From NCBI GenBank assembly GCA_949825065.1, contig OX463862.1, positions 14,255,592-14,319,591 on the forward strand: a DNA stretch of 64,000 nt, given 5' to 3'. This document shows, one piece after another, positions 20,127 through 30,940 of the stretch. Made by a program: the position numbers and the translations under genes. Below the pieces are notes generated by a model. It ran no database searches, was not told where the DNA came from, and saw nothing but the letters and a program-made list of their open reading frames with translations. The stretch comes from Odontocerum albicorne (taxonomy: Eukaryota; Arthropoda; Insecta; Trichoptera; Odontoceridae). The first letter of the stretch is position 1; every line of letters begins with the position of its first letter.

Positions 20127-21176
20127 TATTTGCGCTCTTCTAGTTGGTTCTCTTCTTACTTGTCTGATAGAACTCAGAGAGTCAAATTGGGTGATAGTGT
20201 ATTTGGTGAGCCTCTTTTTGTAAGATTCGGAGTACCTCAAGGTAGTGTTCTGGGACCTATATTGTTCCTGATATATGTCAATCAGTTGTGTAATCTTTCT
20301 CTCAGGAGTAAGATTATTACTTTTGCGGACGACACGGTTCTTCTATTCGAGGGCCGAACATGGGATGATGTATTCTTAAAGGCTAACGAAGAATTGCGTG
20401 TAGTTAAAGAATGGATGGACTCAAATTTATTGACTCTAAATTCCCAAAAAACTAAATACATCACATTTAGCATATCTACAAGAACTCAAGCACCTACAAA
20501 TAAATACATAACACTACACACTTGTTCACCCATGTCTGACTGTAGTTGTATTTCCTTGGAAAGGGTTGATAGTATAAAGTACCTTGGAGTTTATGTTGAC
20601 CAGTTCCTTCGTTGGGAGGTCCATATTAACACTTTGAGCGCAAAAATCAGAAAACTAGGATACATATTCCGTATGATTCGAAATGTGCTCAGTGAAAATA
20701 TTCTTAAAAGTATATACTTCGCCTTATGTCAGTCAGCACTTTCTTACGGTATATCAGTTTGGGGGGGATGCACCTTAACCCAAAAACACATATTACAGGT
20801 TTCCCAAAAATTGATTGTGAAAATAATCAATAAACTTCCTGCTCAGTATCCCACGGCGGAGCTTTTTAGAGAGTATCAGGTCCTGAACATAGCCAATTTA
20901 CATCTCAAATCCATTCTCTGGCACTACCATCGAGAGGAGGAGAAGATGCAAACTCAGCAGACACACATGACACGCATGGCAACTAATGAAATGTTCACCA
21001 TCCCTAGAGTTAAAACCTCTTTTGCCCAAAAGCAATATGCTTATTTGGCTCCCATTACATACAATGGCGTACCGACTTCAATAAAAGTAAAGGTAGGAAA
21101 ACCATTTAGACAGTCGATCGGAGCGTGGTTGTTATTGCGACAGGATTTTGAGTACTTGGGCTTTCAGGATGAATGA
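20067..21176 (+). CDS. LINE A reverse transcriptase, truncated, chimeric N-terminus
   Basis: 369-codon frame without internal stops. Codons 1 to about 20 (MYPLTKDSIFFLSCIVDYVC) come from the satellite; RT sequence starts near 20127. Visible RT motifs are VPQGSVLGPILFLIYVN (about residues 58-74) and the catalytic ITFADDTVLLF (about 84-94), followed by CR1/Jockey-type downstream sequence (YLGVYVDQFLRWEVHI, ALSYGISVWGG). Motif A and the endonuclease domain are absent through 5' truncation, so it cannot be an active RT. The intact frame suggests a fairly recent insertion. Confidence 0.85.
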   Translation: MYPLTKDSIFFLSCIVDYVCYLRSSSWFSSYLSDRTQRVKLGDSVFGEPLFVRFGVPQGSVLGPILFLIYVNQLCNLSLRSKIITFADDTVLLFEGRTWDDVFLKANEELRVVKEWMDSNLLTLNSQKTKYITFSISTRTQAPTNKYITLHTCSPMSDCSCISLERVDSIKYLGVYVDQFLRWEVHINTLSAKIRKLGYIFRMIRNVLSENILKSIYFALCQSALSYGISVWGGCTLTQKHILQVSQKLIVKIINKLPAQYPTAELFREYQVLNIANLHLKSILWHYHREEEKMQTQQTHMTRMATNEMFTIPRVKTSFAQKQYAYLAPITYNGVPTSIKVKVGKPFRQSIGAWLLLRQDFEYLGFQDE

Positions 21177-21675
21177 CGAGTAGAAAGGATTTATGTGAGC
21201 TCGTGAGTGTGGGTCTCTTCTTGTTGTTTTAATTTTGGATGTTTTTGTATTTGTGTTTCTGTGTGTTTTTCTTTTTTTTTTTTTGAATTTGTTTTGATTT
21301 TTATTCTTATGATTGTGTGCGGTATATTGTGGGATGAATATTTTTGGTCTTTCTGGAGTGATAATGTGTGAGGAGTTGAGTTTCGCAAGATGTTTCCAGT
21401 TGTAGTTGAGTGTCACTGTTTGTCAGGTTGATGAGAGCGTGCAACGGGGTTTTTTTGTGTTATCAAAAATCGGAAAGAAGTATCGATTTATTTTTTCATG
21501 CTAAATATCCTCAGTGAGATACAGGCAAAACCTTAGTTTACTGGGGATATGACAAATGAAAGGCAACAAACCCAGATCCATTAAAATTATATGTCCAAAT
21601 CAAATTACCTGTTGTTTTTTCTCAAATTGTGTATATTTCTTGTCATGTGTAATAATAAATAAATAAATAAATACA
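20127..21675 (+). mobile_element. LINE A, 5'-truncated insertion in satellite
   Basis: The left junction follows ATTACGTTTGTT of a satellite unit. The right end is an AATAAATAAATAAATA tail, after which the satellite resumes at the matching position (CATTAGTATGTTTAAAC). The 3' UTR is shared with copies at 16.4, 27.0, 41.2-42.0 and 49.8 kb. This is the longest copy in the window. Confidence 0.85.
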
Positions 21676-21720
21676 TTAGTATGTTTAAACATCATATCTT
21701 GAAAGATACACGAATCATCA

Positions 21721-22106
21721 ATTGTAAGATTTTTTAGGGGATATTGATACGTTATCTTTAAATTTTTAAGTTTAACTTTGTTGCGTTAAGGACGTTTAAG
21801 TGTAATTTATTGTGTTAGGAAAGAAATAAATAATTGGTTCCTAAACTTTGTATGAAAGTAGAGCAATACAAAATGAACTTGGAAAGGTGTAAATTAAAAT
21901 ATTTATTTAACAAAGGAAATAAATATACAATTTTCATGATAGCAATATATAAACACAAAACTAGTTACAAAGGCGTATTATTCAAAATGTTACGTATTCA
22001 TAGTACTAATAGGTGTTTTCTTATAAGGTAACTTTCAAGATATATGTTAGTTAAACACTCCCTTTCTTTCCTTTTTTTTATATATATATAGCTCTAAAGC
22101 ATGTAC
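21721..22106. other. No gene seen
   Basis: AT-rich flank between the satellite remnant (to about 21720) and the mariner. A 65-codon frame at 21834 has no recognisable features. Confidence 0.5.
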
Positions 22107-23398
22107 TAGGTTAGTCAAAAAGTTTTGAAAGCGGAAATGAAAATACATTTTTTTTTGGGGGAAATCACTTTTATTGCTCAGTATAGTCTCCCATAAAATC
22201 AAAACACTTGGTCCAACGATCTTCCAACTTTGTTGTCCCATCACAGAAGTGACTCTCTGGAAGGGCTGCAAAATACTCCTCTACGACGGCTATAACCTCT
22301 TCGTTTGATGAAAAATGCTTTCCACGAAATAATTTTTTGAGGTGTGAGAACAGCCAGAAGTCAAAGGGAGCTAAATCTGGCGAATAGGGTGGATGCTGCA
22401 ACAATTCGTACCCCAATTCACTGATTTTCGCGATGGTTTTTTGAGCTGTGTGAGCAGGTGCATTGTCTTGATGAAAAATTATTTTTTTCTTCTGCAAACC
22501 GGGTCTTTTTATACAAATTTTTTCATCCAACTGGTCCAAAAGGTCACAATAATAATCAGAGTTGATTGTCTTACCAGTTTGGAGATAATCTATCAATAAA
22601 ATTCCTTTTGCATCCCAAAAAACTGACGCTAACACCTTCTTGGCCGATTTCTGGACACGAACTCGCTTCGGAGCCAAAGTGCCTGGTTCACACCACTCCT
22701 TAGCCTCTTATTTTGATTCAGGATCATGGTAGTAGACCCAAGTCTCATCCATAGTGATGAATCGACGCAGAAAATCCTTTTTATCCTTTCGAAATTGCTC
22801 CAAATGTTGCTCAAAAAGTCGAATTCGAACGTGTTTTTGTTGCATTGTTAGCAAATGCGGCACCCATTGTGCACACAGTTTTTTGAAACCCAAAACTTCA
22901 GCCAAAATATGCCATGTTATTCCATGTGAGATGCTTATGGTGTCAGCTATCACATCCACAGTCGATCGATGATCTTCCAAAACCATATCCTGTATTTTCG
23001 CTATGATTTCTGTTGTTGATGCACTTTTTGGACGTCCTGAGCGTGGATCGTCTTCAACGCTTGTACGGCCACGCTTAAACTCCAAAACCCATCGGTGAAC
23101 GGTTGGAAATGAAGGAGAAGACTCCTTTAATACTTTCACTATCTTTGCGTGGATCTCAGTAGCCGATAAAGCTTCCAAAACAAAGAATTTAATCACTGCA
23201 CGATACTTGGATTTTTCCATTGTTAAAAAATACACTGACACGTCAACTTCAAATGGCTTGTAAACAAAGAATGAATTGACAGATCGAAATGAAATTTTAA
23301 GTACGTTCTTATGAAAGATGAAATATTAAAATGGCGAAGAAATTTTGGTTTTTCTACTGCTCCATAGAGGTCGCTTTCAAAACTTTTTGACTAACCTA
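22107..23398 (-). mobile_element. Complete mariner element
   Basis: About 1.29 kb, the usual mariner size. Perfect 27-bp ends counting TA: left TAGGTTAGTCAAAAAGTTTT followed by GAAAGCG (22107-22133) and its exact complement at 23372-23398. The outer TA at each end is the target duplication. It encodes a full-length transposase broken by one stop codon. Confidence 0.95.
22171..23241 (-). pseudogene. mariner transposase, single in-frame stop
   Basis: Frame of about 357 codons starting MSVYFLTMEKSKYRAVIKFF. The N-terminal half has a helix-turn-helix region (LSATEIHAKIVKV; TVHRWVLEFKRGRTSVEDD; GRPKSAST). The catalytic triad is present: D in TMDETWVYYH, D in FHQDNAPAHTA, and D in SPDLAPFDFWLF, 34 residues after the second (D,D34D). 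The only visible lesion is a TAA at 22708-22710 after HDPESK; the same frame continues as EAKEWCEPGTLAPKR. CAA to TAA is a plausible cause. Copies without this stop elsewhere could supply active enzyme. Confidence 0.93.
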
Positions 23399-23509
23399 TT
23401 AGTATGGTATGCTTAAGAACTAAGGTATTTAACATTATAGATTGCTTAACCGTGCACATATTTAGTGAACATAGCATGTCTATATTTCTAGTTTATTAAG
23501 TTTATATTT

Positions 23510-23985
23510 ATATATACTATCTTGGCATTTACTTGATGGGGTAGGCAGATAGGAAATAACGCCATACTTTTCTATCGCGACACACATATTTCGCCTCTTC
23601 TACATTCATACACTTTCTTATACAAATCCTATGAACATCCCTTTCTTTCAATATATTGTATCATTCAATTAATCCAAACACATTTTCTTTTGCCTTCCAC
23701 TCCCAAACCTTCCATTTAAATTTACACTGTATATTTATTTCTTAAGGCTTTCCTCATTCTTTTTCATGCCAAAACTATCTCACAGTGCTATTCATGATCA
23801 TATTTAGCACATAAGCATTAATTTCACAGTCATCTCTAATCAAATCATTCCATTCTGTCATACATTGTCACTTAATGTAATATTTTCAGTGCACGTGTTT
23901 CTACAGCATTTATTTAGCTCCTTTCACTCTTTTTCCACGTCCACGTTTCACTACCATATATTAAATTTAGTACTAGAATACTATT
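23510..23985 (-). mobile_element. RTE-E C-terminal fragment, long
   Basis: One of the longer RTE-E tails: plus text GATGGGGTAGGCAGATAGGA, ACGCCATACTTTTC, AATCCAAACACATTTTCTTT, TTACACTGTATATTTATTTC and ACGTCCACGTTTCACTACC. Aligns in order with copies at 49290 and 61620. Degenerate; no open frame. Confidence 0.65.
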
Positions 23986-25255
23986 GTGGACTATCACCTG
24001 TGCAGATTTTGATGCTGCCTTGTTTTAAAATGTGCATGAAAACTGATCATGCAATGGACATGGCCGGCGTAGTATGTGTCTATCATATTCTAAGTTATTA
24101 AGGCTGAACCCTTTTGGACCATGGTGGAATAAATATTGTGTCACATTTTCCAAAATTCTCGCATTTATTTGACATTTTATAAAAAAAAATTATGTGTGAA
24201 ATATGGCTACTACAACAGCCTGTATTATTATTCTCACAGCTGTATCTATACACTGCCCGCAATATTAAAAAGAATCATATAATCCTTCAGTATTCAGGAT
24301 GAGCCTACACCAGTAGGGTGTGGGGGAGCTTTTTATCTTGTTTACTAATTAAATGCTACAAGTATGGTACAGGACCCATTGTCATTATTTTCTCTGCAAG
24401 GGGGCTGGAAATAATCGTGAATATAATAAATACTTAGAAATAAATTGGGAATTATTTACATTATTTGTAAAGTAAAATTGAGCAAGTAATTTCAATCAAG
24501 ATGCATTCTTTTATATCACTAAAGTCTAAAATTTTCCGACTTGAACAAGTTAGAGCGTGTATGATCAGGTAATGTTACGGTTAAAATTTGATACCTCTAC
24601 GCTCAGTATTATATGAACTAGATCCGACAAAAGACGTGTTGTTTCGTTATATGCTGAAACGTCAAAAATTTAATAGTGCGTGGTTATCTCTAAATAACCA
24701 CGTGAGTGGATGTCTGATGTGGAATGTGATGAGGTGATGATATAATTTTGATGTGATTGTTGAGATTGTGATGTGGTTGGAATAGTGTGTGCGATAGCGT
24801 GAGATTTAAGTGTGTGTGAAAATTTCAGTTGAGTGCTTTAGTATTTCAGTAAAATAAATTAAATTGGTGTTTAAAGATTAAGACCACTTCGTCACAGGCC
24901 TTTTCTAGTAAAATGGTGCTTTATATTTACAATATGGAAGTTTATTAGCGTTGTGCCAAATGTATACGTCACAGAAGTTAATAAATTTATTTTGTTAAAT
25001 TGTTTGAGAAATTATTATTGTCGTATTGTAATATATCATCTGTGTTTTACCATTGCTTATGACTATATACCTGTACTTATTGTAATAAAATATTCCTTAT
25101 GCATGCCCTTCGCAAGTAATCACTATAGATGATCGAACACCTTCTACGCGCGGACAGCGCGTGGTATGCATGGTGCTTGCAAGCCGTGACAGCATACATG
25201 ATCGAATCATGGACTATTATAATATTAATGTGATATTGAAATAAATCATTACCGC
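23986..25255. other. No gene; contains repeat L at 24524-24700
   Basis: Unrecognised AT-rich DNA. 24524-24700 matches the repeat L pieces at 9528 and ~10020 (GAACAAGTTAGAGCGTGTAT; GACGTGTTGTTTCG) but uninterrupted. Small open frames have no recognisable domain. Confidence 0.45.
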
Positions 25256-25259
25256 TTGG

Positions 25260-25455
25260 AGAGAAAATCATACACCGAACCCTATACCATGTTCCTTCGG
25301 AGAGGAGGAGATCGATTTTTTCTTTAACGAATAAATTTAACATGATATATGCCTTCGAGATGTGATGTTGGAGGTAGATTCTTTGTTTACCATTGACCAC
25401 AAGGCGCGTAACCAAAGAATGAGACATTACCGAATGATTTTTGACAGCATCCAGA
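25260..25455 (+). pseudogene. RTE-type fragment (AFEMxCWR region)
   Basis: Translates with stops to YAFEM*CWR*ILCLPLTTRR, the LEAFEMWCWRRML segment typical just after the RT domain of RTE-type LINEs. The minus-strand 116-codon frame over it is a shadow. Confidence 0.5.
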
Positions 25456-25488
25456 AAAAAATCCTAACGTAGATCTTCTTCTTCGGTT

Positions 25489-25965
25489 TCAATCCTGGGG
25501 ATTGGTTAGCAGCAAAGCTCTGCATCTCCTCTTCCACTCCGCTCGGTCTTCAGCGATCCTCTTGAGCTCTGTATAGGAGATGCAGTCCATATCGTGGCAT
25601 ATTTGCTCCACATACTCTCGGCGAGGACGCCCTCGGCCAATCGGCCCCTCAATCAATCCCTCCAGTATATTGTGCAGGAGATTTTCATGTCGCAGCATAT
25701 GACCCATCCATTCTGCACGCCTTTCCGATATGGTGTTTGACTGGTGCCTGGTTTCTTCGATCCTGCTGAGAACCTCCTCATTTGTAATGTGGTCTCTCCA
25801 GGAAATCCTTAGAATTCGTCTATATGTCCCCATCTCGAAGGCTTCCAATCTTTTTCGATTCCTTTCGCCTATGCACCATGTCTCGCAACCATACTTCAAA
25901 ATACTTCACACATATGTTTTGACCAATTGCTTGCGAAGCTTTAGGTATGTTGATAAAAAGAATGA
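25489..25965 (-). pseudogene. RTE-type C-terminal fragment with 136-codon frame
   Basis: Frame 25489-25899 reads KYGCETWCIGERNRKRLEAF, YRRILRISWRDHITNEEVL, RRAEWMGHMLRHENLL and GRGRPRREYVEQICHDMDCI. YGCETW, the WxGHxLR stretch and GRGRPR are diagnostic of the C-terminal part of RTE-type polyproteins. Directly upstream the frame continues as LRKQLVKTYV with a TGA at about 25909. Ends LTNPQD. Confidence 0.8.
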
Positions 25966-26165
25966 CTAACGTCTGGAGAAGCTGGTGATCACGGTAACAG
26001 TTGAGAAAAGGTGAGCAAGAACGAGTTGTCTTATGACATGGATGGATCAAATAAAGGAATGATTATCCTCTTCAAGAGCTGAATTCACAATGATTCAGGA
26101 CAGGGAGGGATGAAGACAGGTGGTGCGCCGAGTTCGAGATAAAACAGAGGACTACGATATATAGT
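25966..26165 (+). pseudogene. RTE-type C-terminal fragment, opposite strand
   Basis: Contains GTCTGGAGAAGCTGGTGATC and GATGAAGACAGGTGGTGCGC, matching 12905-13060 almost base for base in places. Abuts the preceding fragment in inverted orientation. Confidence 0.6.
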
Positions 26166-27000
26166 TAACCAATATATAGTACAACACGGAAATAATATCC
26201 ATCTACAATTAATTATATTCAATTAAACGATACAAGATAAATGTTAGTTATAATTAAAAAAGTTTATTACTATAAATCGTGATGTGTTTAAAATACCAAA
26301 AGTTTTTCAAACCTGCCAATATAGGATCAAATAACACCATAAAAAAATAAATCTTTTTATGGAATATTCCACATTAAAATGCACCCTTAAATAATAACAC
26401 CACCAAAGCTGAACAAGAGTTGGTGAAACCCCTGAACCGTGCGAGGGTGGACGCAGCCTCCCGTCACATTCAGCACCCTTGCGATGCAACTAGAGGGATG
26501 TTCCTAACTAAATAAAGACTCACTTTCATGACCAATTAGATATTCAATTTTAGCCACCCCTGATTGAGTGATTATCTCTACGTTGATCTTGCTTTTTGAT
26601 GATATTCTTGAATTTGTTTATATTTTATTCATGGACGATTTCAACTTTTAAAATATTTACAATATATAAATAAAAATTTGTAGTACAAATGAATACAAAA
26701 ATTTAAGATGTTTCAAAATGTATAAACATATGCTGTACCCAGTCGCTCTGACATTGGTATACACTTTTAAGAAAATATATGTCTATGGCAGCACGGAACA
26801 ACTCCCCAACTGTCTGGATACCTGTCTATTCGTGAATGTTCTGTAACCGAGACAGACAACCTCTACTAATTCCCCATCGATCCTCAATTTCTCCAATCAA
26901 CATTAATTTAAGGAACTGGTATTTTTCTCCACTCAATATATAAATTATATTTAAGAGCTCTCGTTCTATACTTATACGTTACATACATATGATATTTATT
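26166..27000. other. No recognisable feature
   Basis: AT-rich sequence with no repeat family or coding motif recognised on either strand. Confidence 0.5.
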
Positions 27001-27527
27001 TTTATTTGGCTCCCATTACATACAATGGCGTGCCGACTTCTATAAAGGTAAAGGTAAGAAAAACATTTAGACAGTCGATCGGAGCGTGGTTGTTATTGCG
27101 ACAGGATTTTGAGTAATTGGGCTTTCAGGATGAATGACGAATGGAAAAGATTTGTGTGAGCTCGTGAGTGTGGGTTTCTTCTTATTGTTTTAATTTTGGT
27201 TGTTTTTGTATTTGTGTCTCTGTGTATTTTTTGTATTAATTTTAATTTTTATTCTTACGATTGTTTGCGGTATATTGTGGGATGAATATTTTCGGTCTTT
27301 CTGGAGTGATGATTTGTGAGGAGTTGAATTTCGCAAGATGTTTCCAGTTGTAGTTGAGTGTCATTGTTTGTCAGGTTGATGAGAGCGTGCAACGGGGTTT
27401 TGTTTTTGTGTAATCAAAAATCGGAAAGAAGTATCGATTTATTTTTTCATGCTAAATATCCTCAGTGAGATACAGGCAAATGCCTAGTTTACTGGGGATA
27501 CGACAAATGAAAGGCAACAAACCCAGA
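27001..27527 (+). mobile_element. LINE A 3' fragment
   Basis: Starts inside the RT C-terminus (TGGCTCCCATTACATACAAT, matching 21048) and runs through the 3' UTR to CAAACCCAGAT, where it is cut off before the terminal tail and joined to a minus-strand LINE B copy. Over 90% identical to 20127-21675 by eye. Confidence 0.85.
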
Positions 27528-28092
27528 TCATAAAGTGAGATATTATCAATCAAAAGGAAAGGAAGGGATGGTGGAGAGGAAAGGAAAAGAAAAATCAGAA
27601 ATGAAACACGTTATTTTACTGACTAGAAATTAAGAGTTTTTCAGTCGCTTCTTAAAACATGTCAAGGACGGAGCGAGTCTTATATTGGTGTGTAACTGAT
27701 TTCAGAGTCTCACTGCATGGACAGTAAAGGACGACGTAAAAAAAGAGGAGCGGTGAACTGGAAAAGCCAATAAACAATCTCTGTTTGAGCGTAGCGGTAA
27801 TCCATGACTGGAAAGACGCTGAATTTTTTTTGCGAGATAAGAGGGAGAGGTGGGACAGTTAAGGAGACAATATAGACATTATGTGAATCTAGTATATTTC
27901 TAACATTCAACAAGTTCAATGCCTTCTGGTATGAAGTTATATGATCGTACTTTCCTAGGTGAAAAATAAATCTCAGACACAAATTTTGAAGTCGCTGTAA
28001 TTTGTCCAGCTGTTCCTCTGTAACATCCAAGTAACAGACGTCCGCATAGTCCAGAATCGGAAAGAGCAGAGATTGTACGAGTAAAATCTATT
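27528..28092 (-). pseudogene. LINE B C-terminal fragment lacking its tail
   Basis: Minus-strand frame of 106 codons (27710-28030): MDVTEEQLDKLQRLQNLCLR, HLGKYDHITSYQKALNLLNV and PLISQKKFSVFP. The 3' UTR begins at the junction with LINE A; the terminal LINE B tail is absent. Confidence 0.75.
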
Positions 28093-28334
28093 AGCACTCC
28101 TAGGTTTTTAACAGTTTTATGTAATGGTATAATAGAGCCATCAAGTAATATATTTTTACATCATAAAGTAAAATATACCATATAAACCACTTGATTATGC
28201 GTTGCTGAAGATTAAGGTTCAAGTTATCATTACAGATAAACAATTCACACAAAATTACAATCAGAAAGAAGTAATAAATATATATACTACTATACATTTT
28301 TTATTATCAGCTCGGTTGACTTCAGTTTTGGATA

Positions 28335-28510
28335 TAAGACTTCTCAGCTCGTTCTTAGGTTAAGTACACTGCTTCCAGCCACTTTTCTGACATCATCTGA
28401 CCATCTTGCTATGGACCTTCCCTCACTTATTTTCCCTAACCTCGGTCGTCACTCCAGCACTTTCTGGGACCACTTATCATCGGTAAATCTGGCAATGTGC
28501 CCTATCATAT
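28335..28510 (-). pseudogene. RTE-type C-terminal fragment
   Basis: Minus strand translates to MIGHIARFTDDKWSQKVLE, stop, RPRLGKISEGRS and ARWSDDVRKVAGSS, close to the usual GHIARxxDxRW...RPR...RWxDDxRKVAG tail of RTE LINEs. Confidence 0.7.
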
Positions 28511-28689
28511 TCAGCATTGTTCACTCCATGGTCATGTATATCACCCCGACAACTTATGCAATATTTTGTTTGTGAAGGTTTCCGTCTCAAGTCTAAATGT
28601 CATTTGACTGAGAAGACACATAATTCAAATAGGCTTTTCTTTAGATATCTCTAGTAATTCGAAGACGTTAGAATACAGGGTAGCTACCA

Positions 28690-28860
28690 GATTTTTTTTA
28701 AAATAATAGATATGACCGATGTCATAGGTATCCTTATACCTCCGAACACTAGGCGGAAAAAGTACCTATGTCGTTCGAGGAGAGAAGCACAGCGCGAGTT
28801 TTGAACCGACGACCTTCCGGACAGAAGTCCAAAGCGTTACCGTGCGGCCATGCACCTCAT
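28690..28860 (-). mobile_element. SINE C 5' half
   Basis: Minus strand: head GCATGGCCGCACGGTAACGC, anticodon-arm region CTTCTGTCCGGAAGGTCG, GGTTCAAAACTC (B box, one change), then the body to the A-rich point. The 3' half is missing. Confidence 0.65.
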
Positions 28861-28959
28861 AGTGTTTTGGCTATTGCTGGAACTGTGGTGGAGAATAGTC
28901 AATCTCTTAGTATTGGAGATGAAGATGGCGTGTACTTCAGGAAGAATTTGAAGTCAAAC

Positions 28960-29125
28960 TTTTTGGGAGGTCTTATCAAAATTTATGATTATATATTTTT
29001 TTTATTTAACACTTCCTTGTAAAAACAATCTGGCGGTCGTATTTCCAGGCGGTAATCTCTTCCAACTATTTAGACCATTATATCTGAGCACTACACTTAA
29101 AGCCGAGTGTATTACTATCACATTT
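28960..29125 (+). repeat. Repeat P, interrupted by LINE B tail
   Basis: GGTCTTATCAAAATTTATGATTATATA and, after the insert, GAGCACTACACTTAAAGCCG match the uninterrupted copy at 42135-42235. The insert is the LINE B 3' tail. Confidence 0.6.
28995..29085 (-). mobile_element. LINE B tail-only insertion
   Basis: About 90 bp: TTTATTTAACACTTCCTTG, AACAATCTGGCGGTCGTATT and AATCTCTTCCAACTATTTAG. Flanked by ATTATAT on both sides, a likely target duplication. An extreme 5' truncation. Confidence 0.6.
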
Positions 29126-29440
29126 AGGGGGAAAAATCCATGTCAGTCACGCTGTGCCACCAGATTCATGGTTCGGAAACTCAAAAATGCTCTTCAGAGA
29201 TTTTTTAGTGATTTATTTATTTTATTTTTGATCAACGATACAATATACATAAACAAATCATTTAATCAAAAAGAAGTTTAATCTTCATTTACAATATTTA
29301 CAAAAGAAAAAAATATATAACAATCCGACAAAACTAAATAAAAAGATTCGACTATATCTTCGCGGCAAGCAGGACCATAAATCTTGAATGTAACTATTCT
29401 CCCAAATCTGCATATTTTTACTGTCAAGTTTTTAATTTTC

Positions 29441-29610
29441 CGTGGCCTGGTGGTAAGGCGCTTGTCTGCCGATCCGGAGGTTGCGGGTTCGATCCCCGCT
29501 GGAAACCAGATTTTTTTAAATGGAATTCCAGAGTGGTTTTCACTTAGGGTCCATTAAAACATCTTTTTGGTTGGTTGGAAGAGATTGTCACATGGCAATA
29601 AACACGCCAG
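29441..29610 (+). mobile_element. SINE D, best tRNA-like head
   Basis: Begins CGTGGCCTGGTGGTAAGGCG (A box), then CCGGAGGTTGCGGGTTCGAT with a perfect B box (GGTTCGATCCC), body CAGAGTGGTTTTCACTTAGG, and tail GGTTGGTTGGAAGAGATTGT ... CAATAAACACGCCAG, the LINE B 3' end. A pol III-transcribed SINE borrowing the LINE B tail. Confidence 0.8.
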
Positions 29611-29639
29611 GGGAAATAAATAATAAATAATAATAATTT

Positions 29640-30235
29640 TTCTCCACAACGTTAAGGTAAATCCTTGAACTTTCACTCAAAACTTTGTACATCAGTTGTA
29701 TGGTAGGTAGAAATGGATTGCTACGTGGCAATAAACTCGTCATATTATACACTGTAAAATTTTATATGTATACATGATTAAAAAAATCTCAGGGTGTAAT
29801 TATCAAGTTGTAAAGAACACGTCATAAGGTCCCTTTACAATATTCCAACCACTAAACCTATAATTTCTCAACACTTTGTACAACAGTTCTATGGTTGGTA
29901 AAAATGGATTGCCACTTGGCAATAAACTCGTCATATTGTAATTCATATGTGATTAAAAAAATCTCGGAGTGTAATTTACCAAAGGTGTAAATAACACGTC
30001 ATAAGGTCCCTTTACAAATTTTCAACCACTGAACCAATAATTTGTCAACACTTTGTACAACAGTTGTTTGGTTGGTAAAAATGGATTGCCACTGGACAAT
30101 AAACTCGTCATATTGTACACTGTAAAATTTTAAATTCTCATGTGATTAAATAAATCTCGGAGTGTAATTTACCAAAGGTGTAAATAACACATCATAAGGT
30201 CCCTTTACAAATTTTCAACCACTGAACCTATAATT
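29640..30235 (+). repeat. Tandem repeat (~180-bp units) derived from a SINE/LINE tail
   Basis: About three units; ACTTTGTACA recurs near 29681, 29871 and 30049. Each unit contains GGATTGCCACTTGGCAATAA and ACTCGTCATATTGTA, resembling the tail of the adjacent SINE D/LINE B (GATTGCCACCTGGCAATAAG, then CCCGCCAGATTGTA). The rest (AAGGTCCCTTTACAAATTTT) is unrelated flank amplified with it. Confidence 0.8.
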
Positions 30236-30620
30236 TACCCTAAAATCGATTATTAAAACGTTGAATAAAATTTCAATTTTTATCCTATAATTATACCTTT
30301 GAGTTGACATGCCCCTGCGTTGTAAAAAATAATATCAGGGGGTTACCCGGAACCCCTCCACGCAGAAAAAACAAATTGCTTTTTAAATCAACCTCAAATT
30401 GAGCGAGAAATAACTTCTTCTGCCCGCAAATACTTTAAATAGGGCTGATAATGACACGCTGCATGTCTGCTTGTGTTAACTAGTTTGGTGTTTATTTAAA
30501 ATATATTTTTACTGAATTTAGTTTAATATTTTTTATAAATCGAGGTTTGTATAAGAGTTCATCTAAAAAAAACTAATATATGCAAATCATCAAGTTTTGC
30601 GCGAGTCATGCATTGAAGAA

Positions 30621-30797
30621 GTGGACCGAGCAAACGTGGCTGCATCAAGTGGACCGAGCAAACGTAGCTGCATCAAGTGGACCGAGCAAACGTGGTTGCA
30701 TCAAGTGGACCGAGCAAACGTGGCTGCATCAAGTGGACCGAGCAAACGTGGTTGCATCAAGTGGACCGAGCAAACGTGGCTGCATCAAGTGGACCAG
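30621..30797 (+). repeat. 28-bp minisatellite, ~6.3 copies
   Basis: Unit GTGGACCGAGCAAACGTGGC + TGCATCAA, starting at 30621 with exact 28-bp spacing. Copies differ at one or two positions. Open frames of 74 codons pass through it in two frames; these are repeat artefacts. Confidence 0.95.
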
Positions 30798-30940
30798 ATT
30801 TTGACAGAAGGTAAAATGTGAAGTGTAAATAAATAAAGATTGTACATGACGATATTTAAATGTGAGAAATACTTTCGAATTATATTTTAGGGGCTGTTTA
30901 TTATACTTCGTACCTTTCCTGCAGCTCAAATGTATCTAAC

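Noticed and set aside
25077..25427. 116-codon minus-strand frame as a host gene
   Set aside because: Overlaps an RTE remnant on the plus strand (AFEM*CWR) and has no recognised domain.
15044..28083. TACTCGTA at 15044 and 28076 as excision footprints
   Set aside because: Both fall at the homologous point of LINE B copies (before the FPILDYADV coding segment), so they are ancestral LINE sequence rather than independent insertions.
29441..29515. Functional tRNA gene at the SINE D head
   Set aside because: Seven or more diverged copies share the same non-tRNA body and LINE-type tail, so it is a SINE.
30580..30821. 74-codon repeat protein (SGPSKRGCIKWTEQTWLHQVD pattern)
   Set aside because: Frame arises from a 28-bp minisatellite that changes frame each unit; no supporting sequence outside the array.
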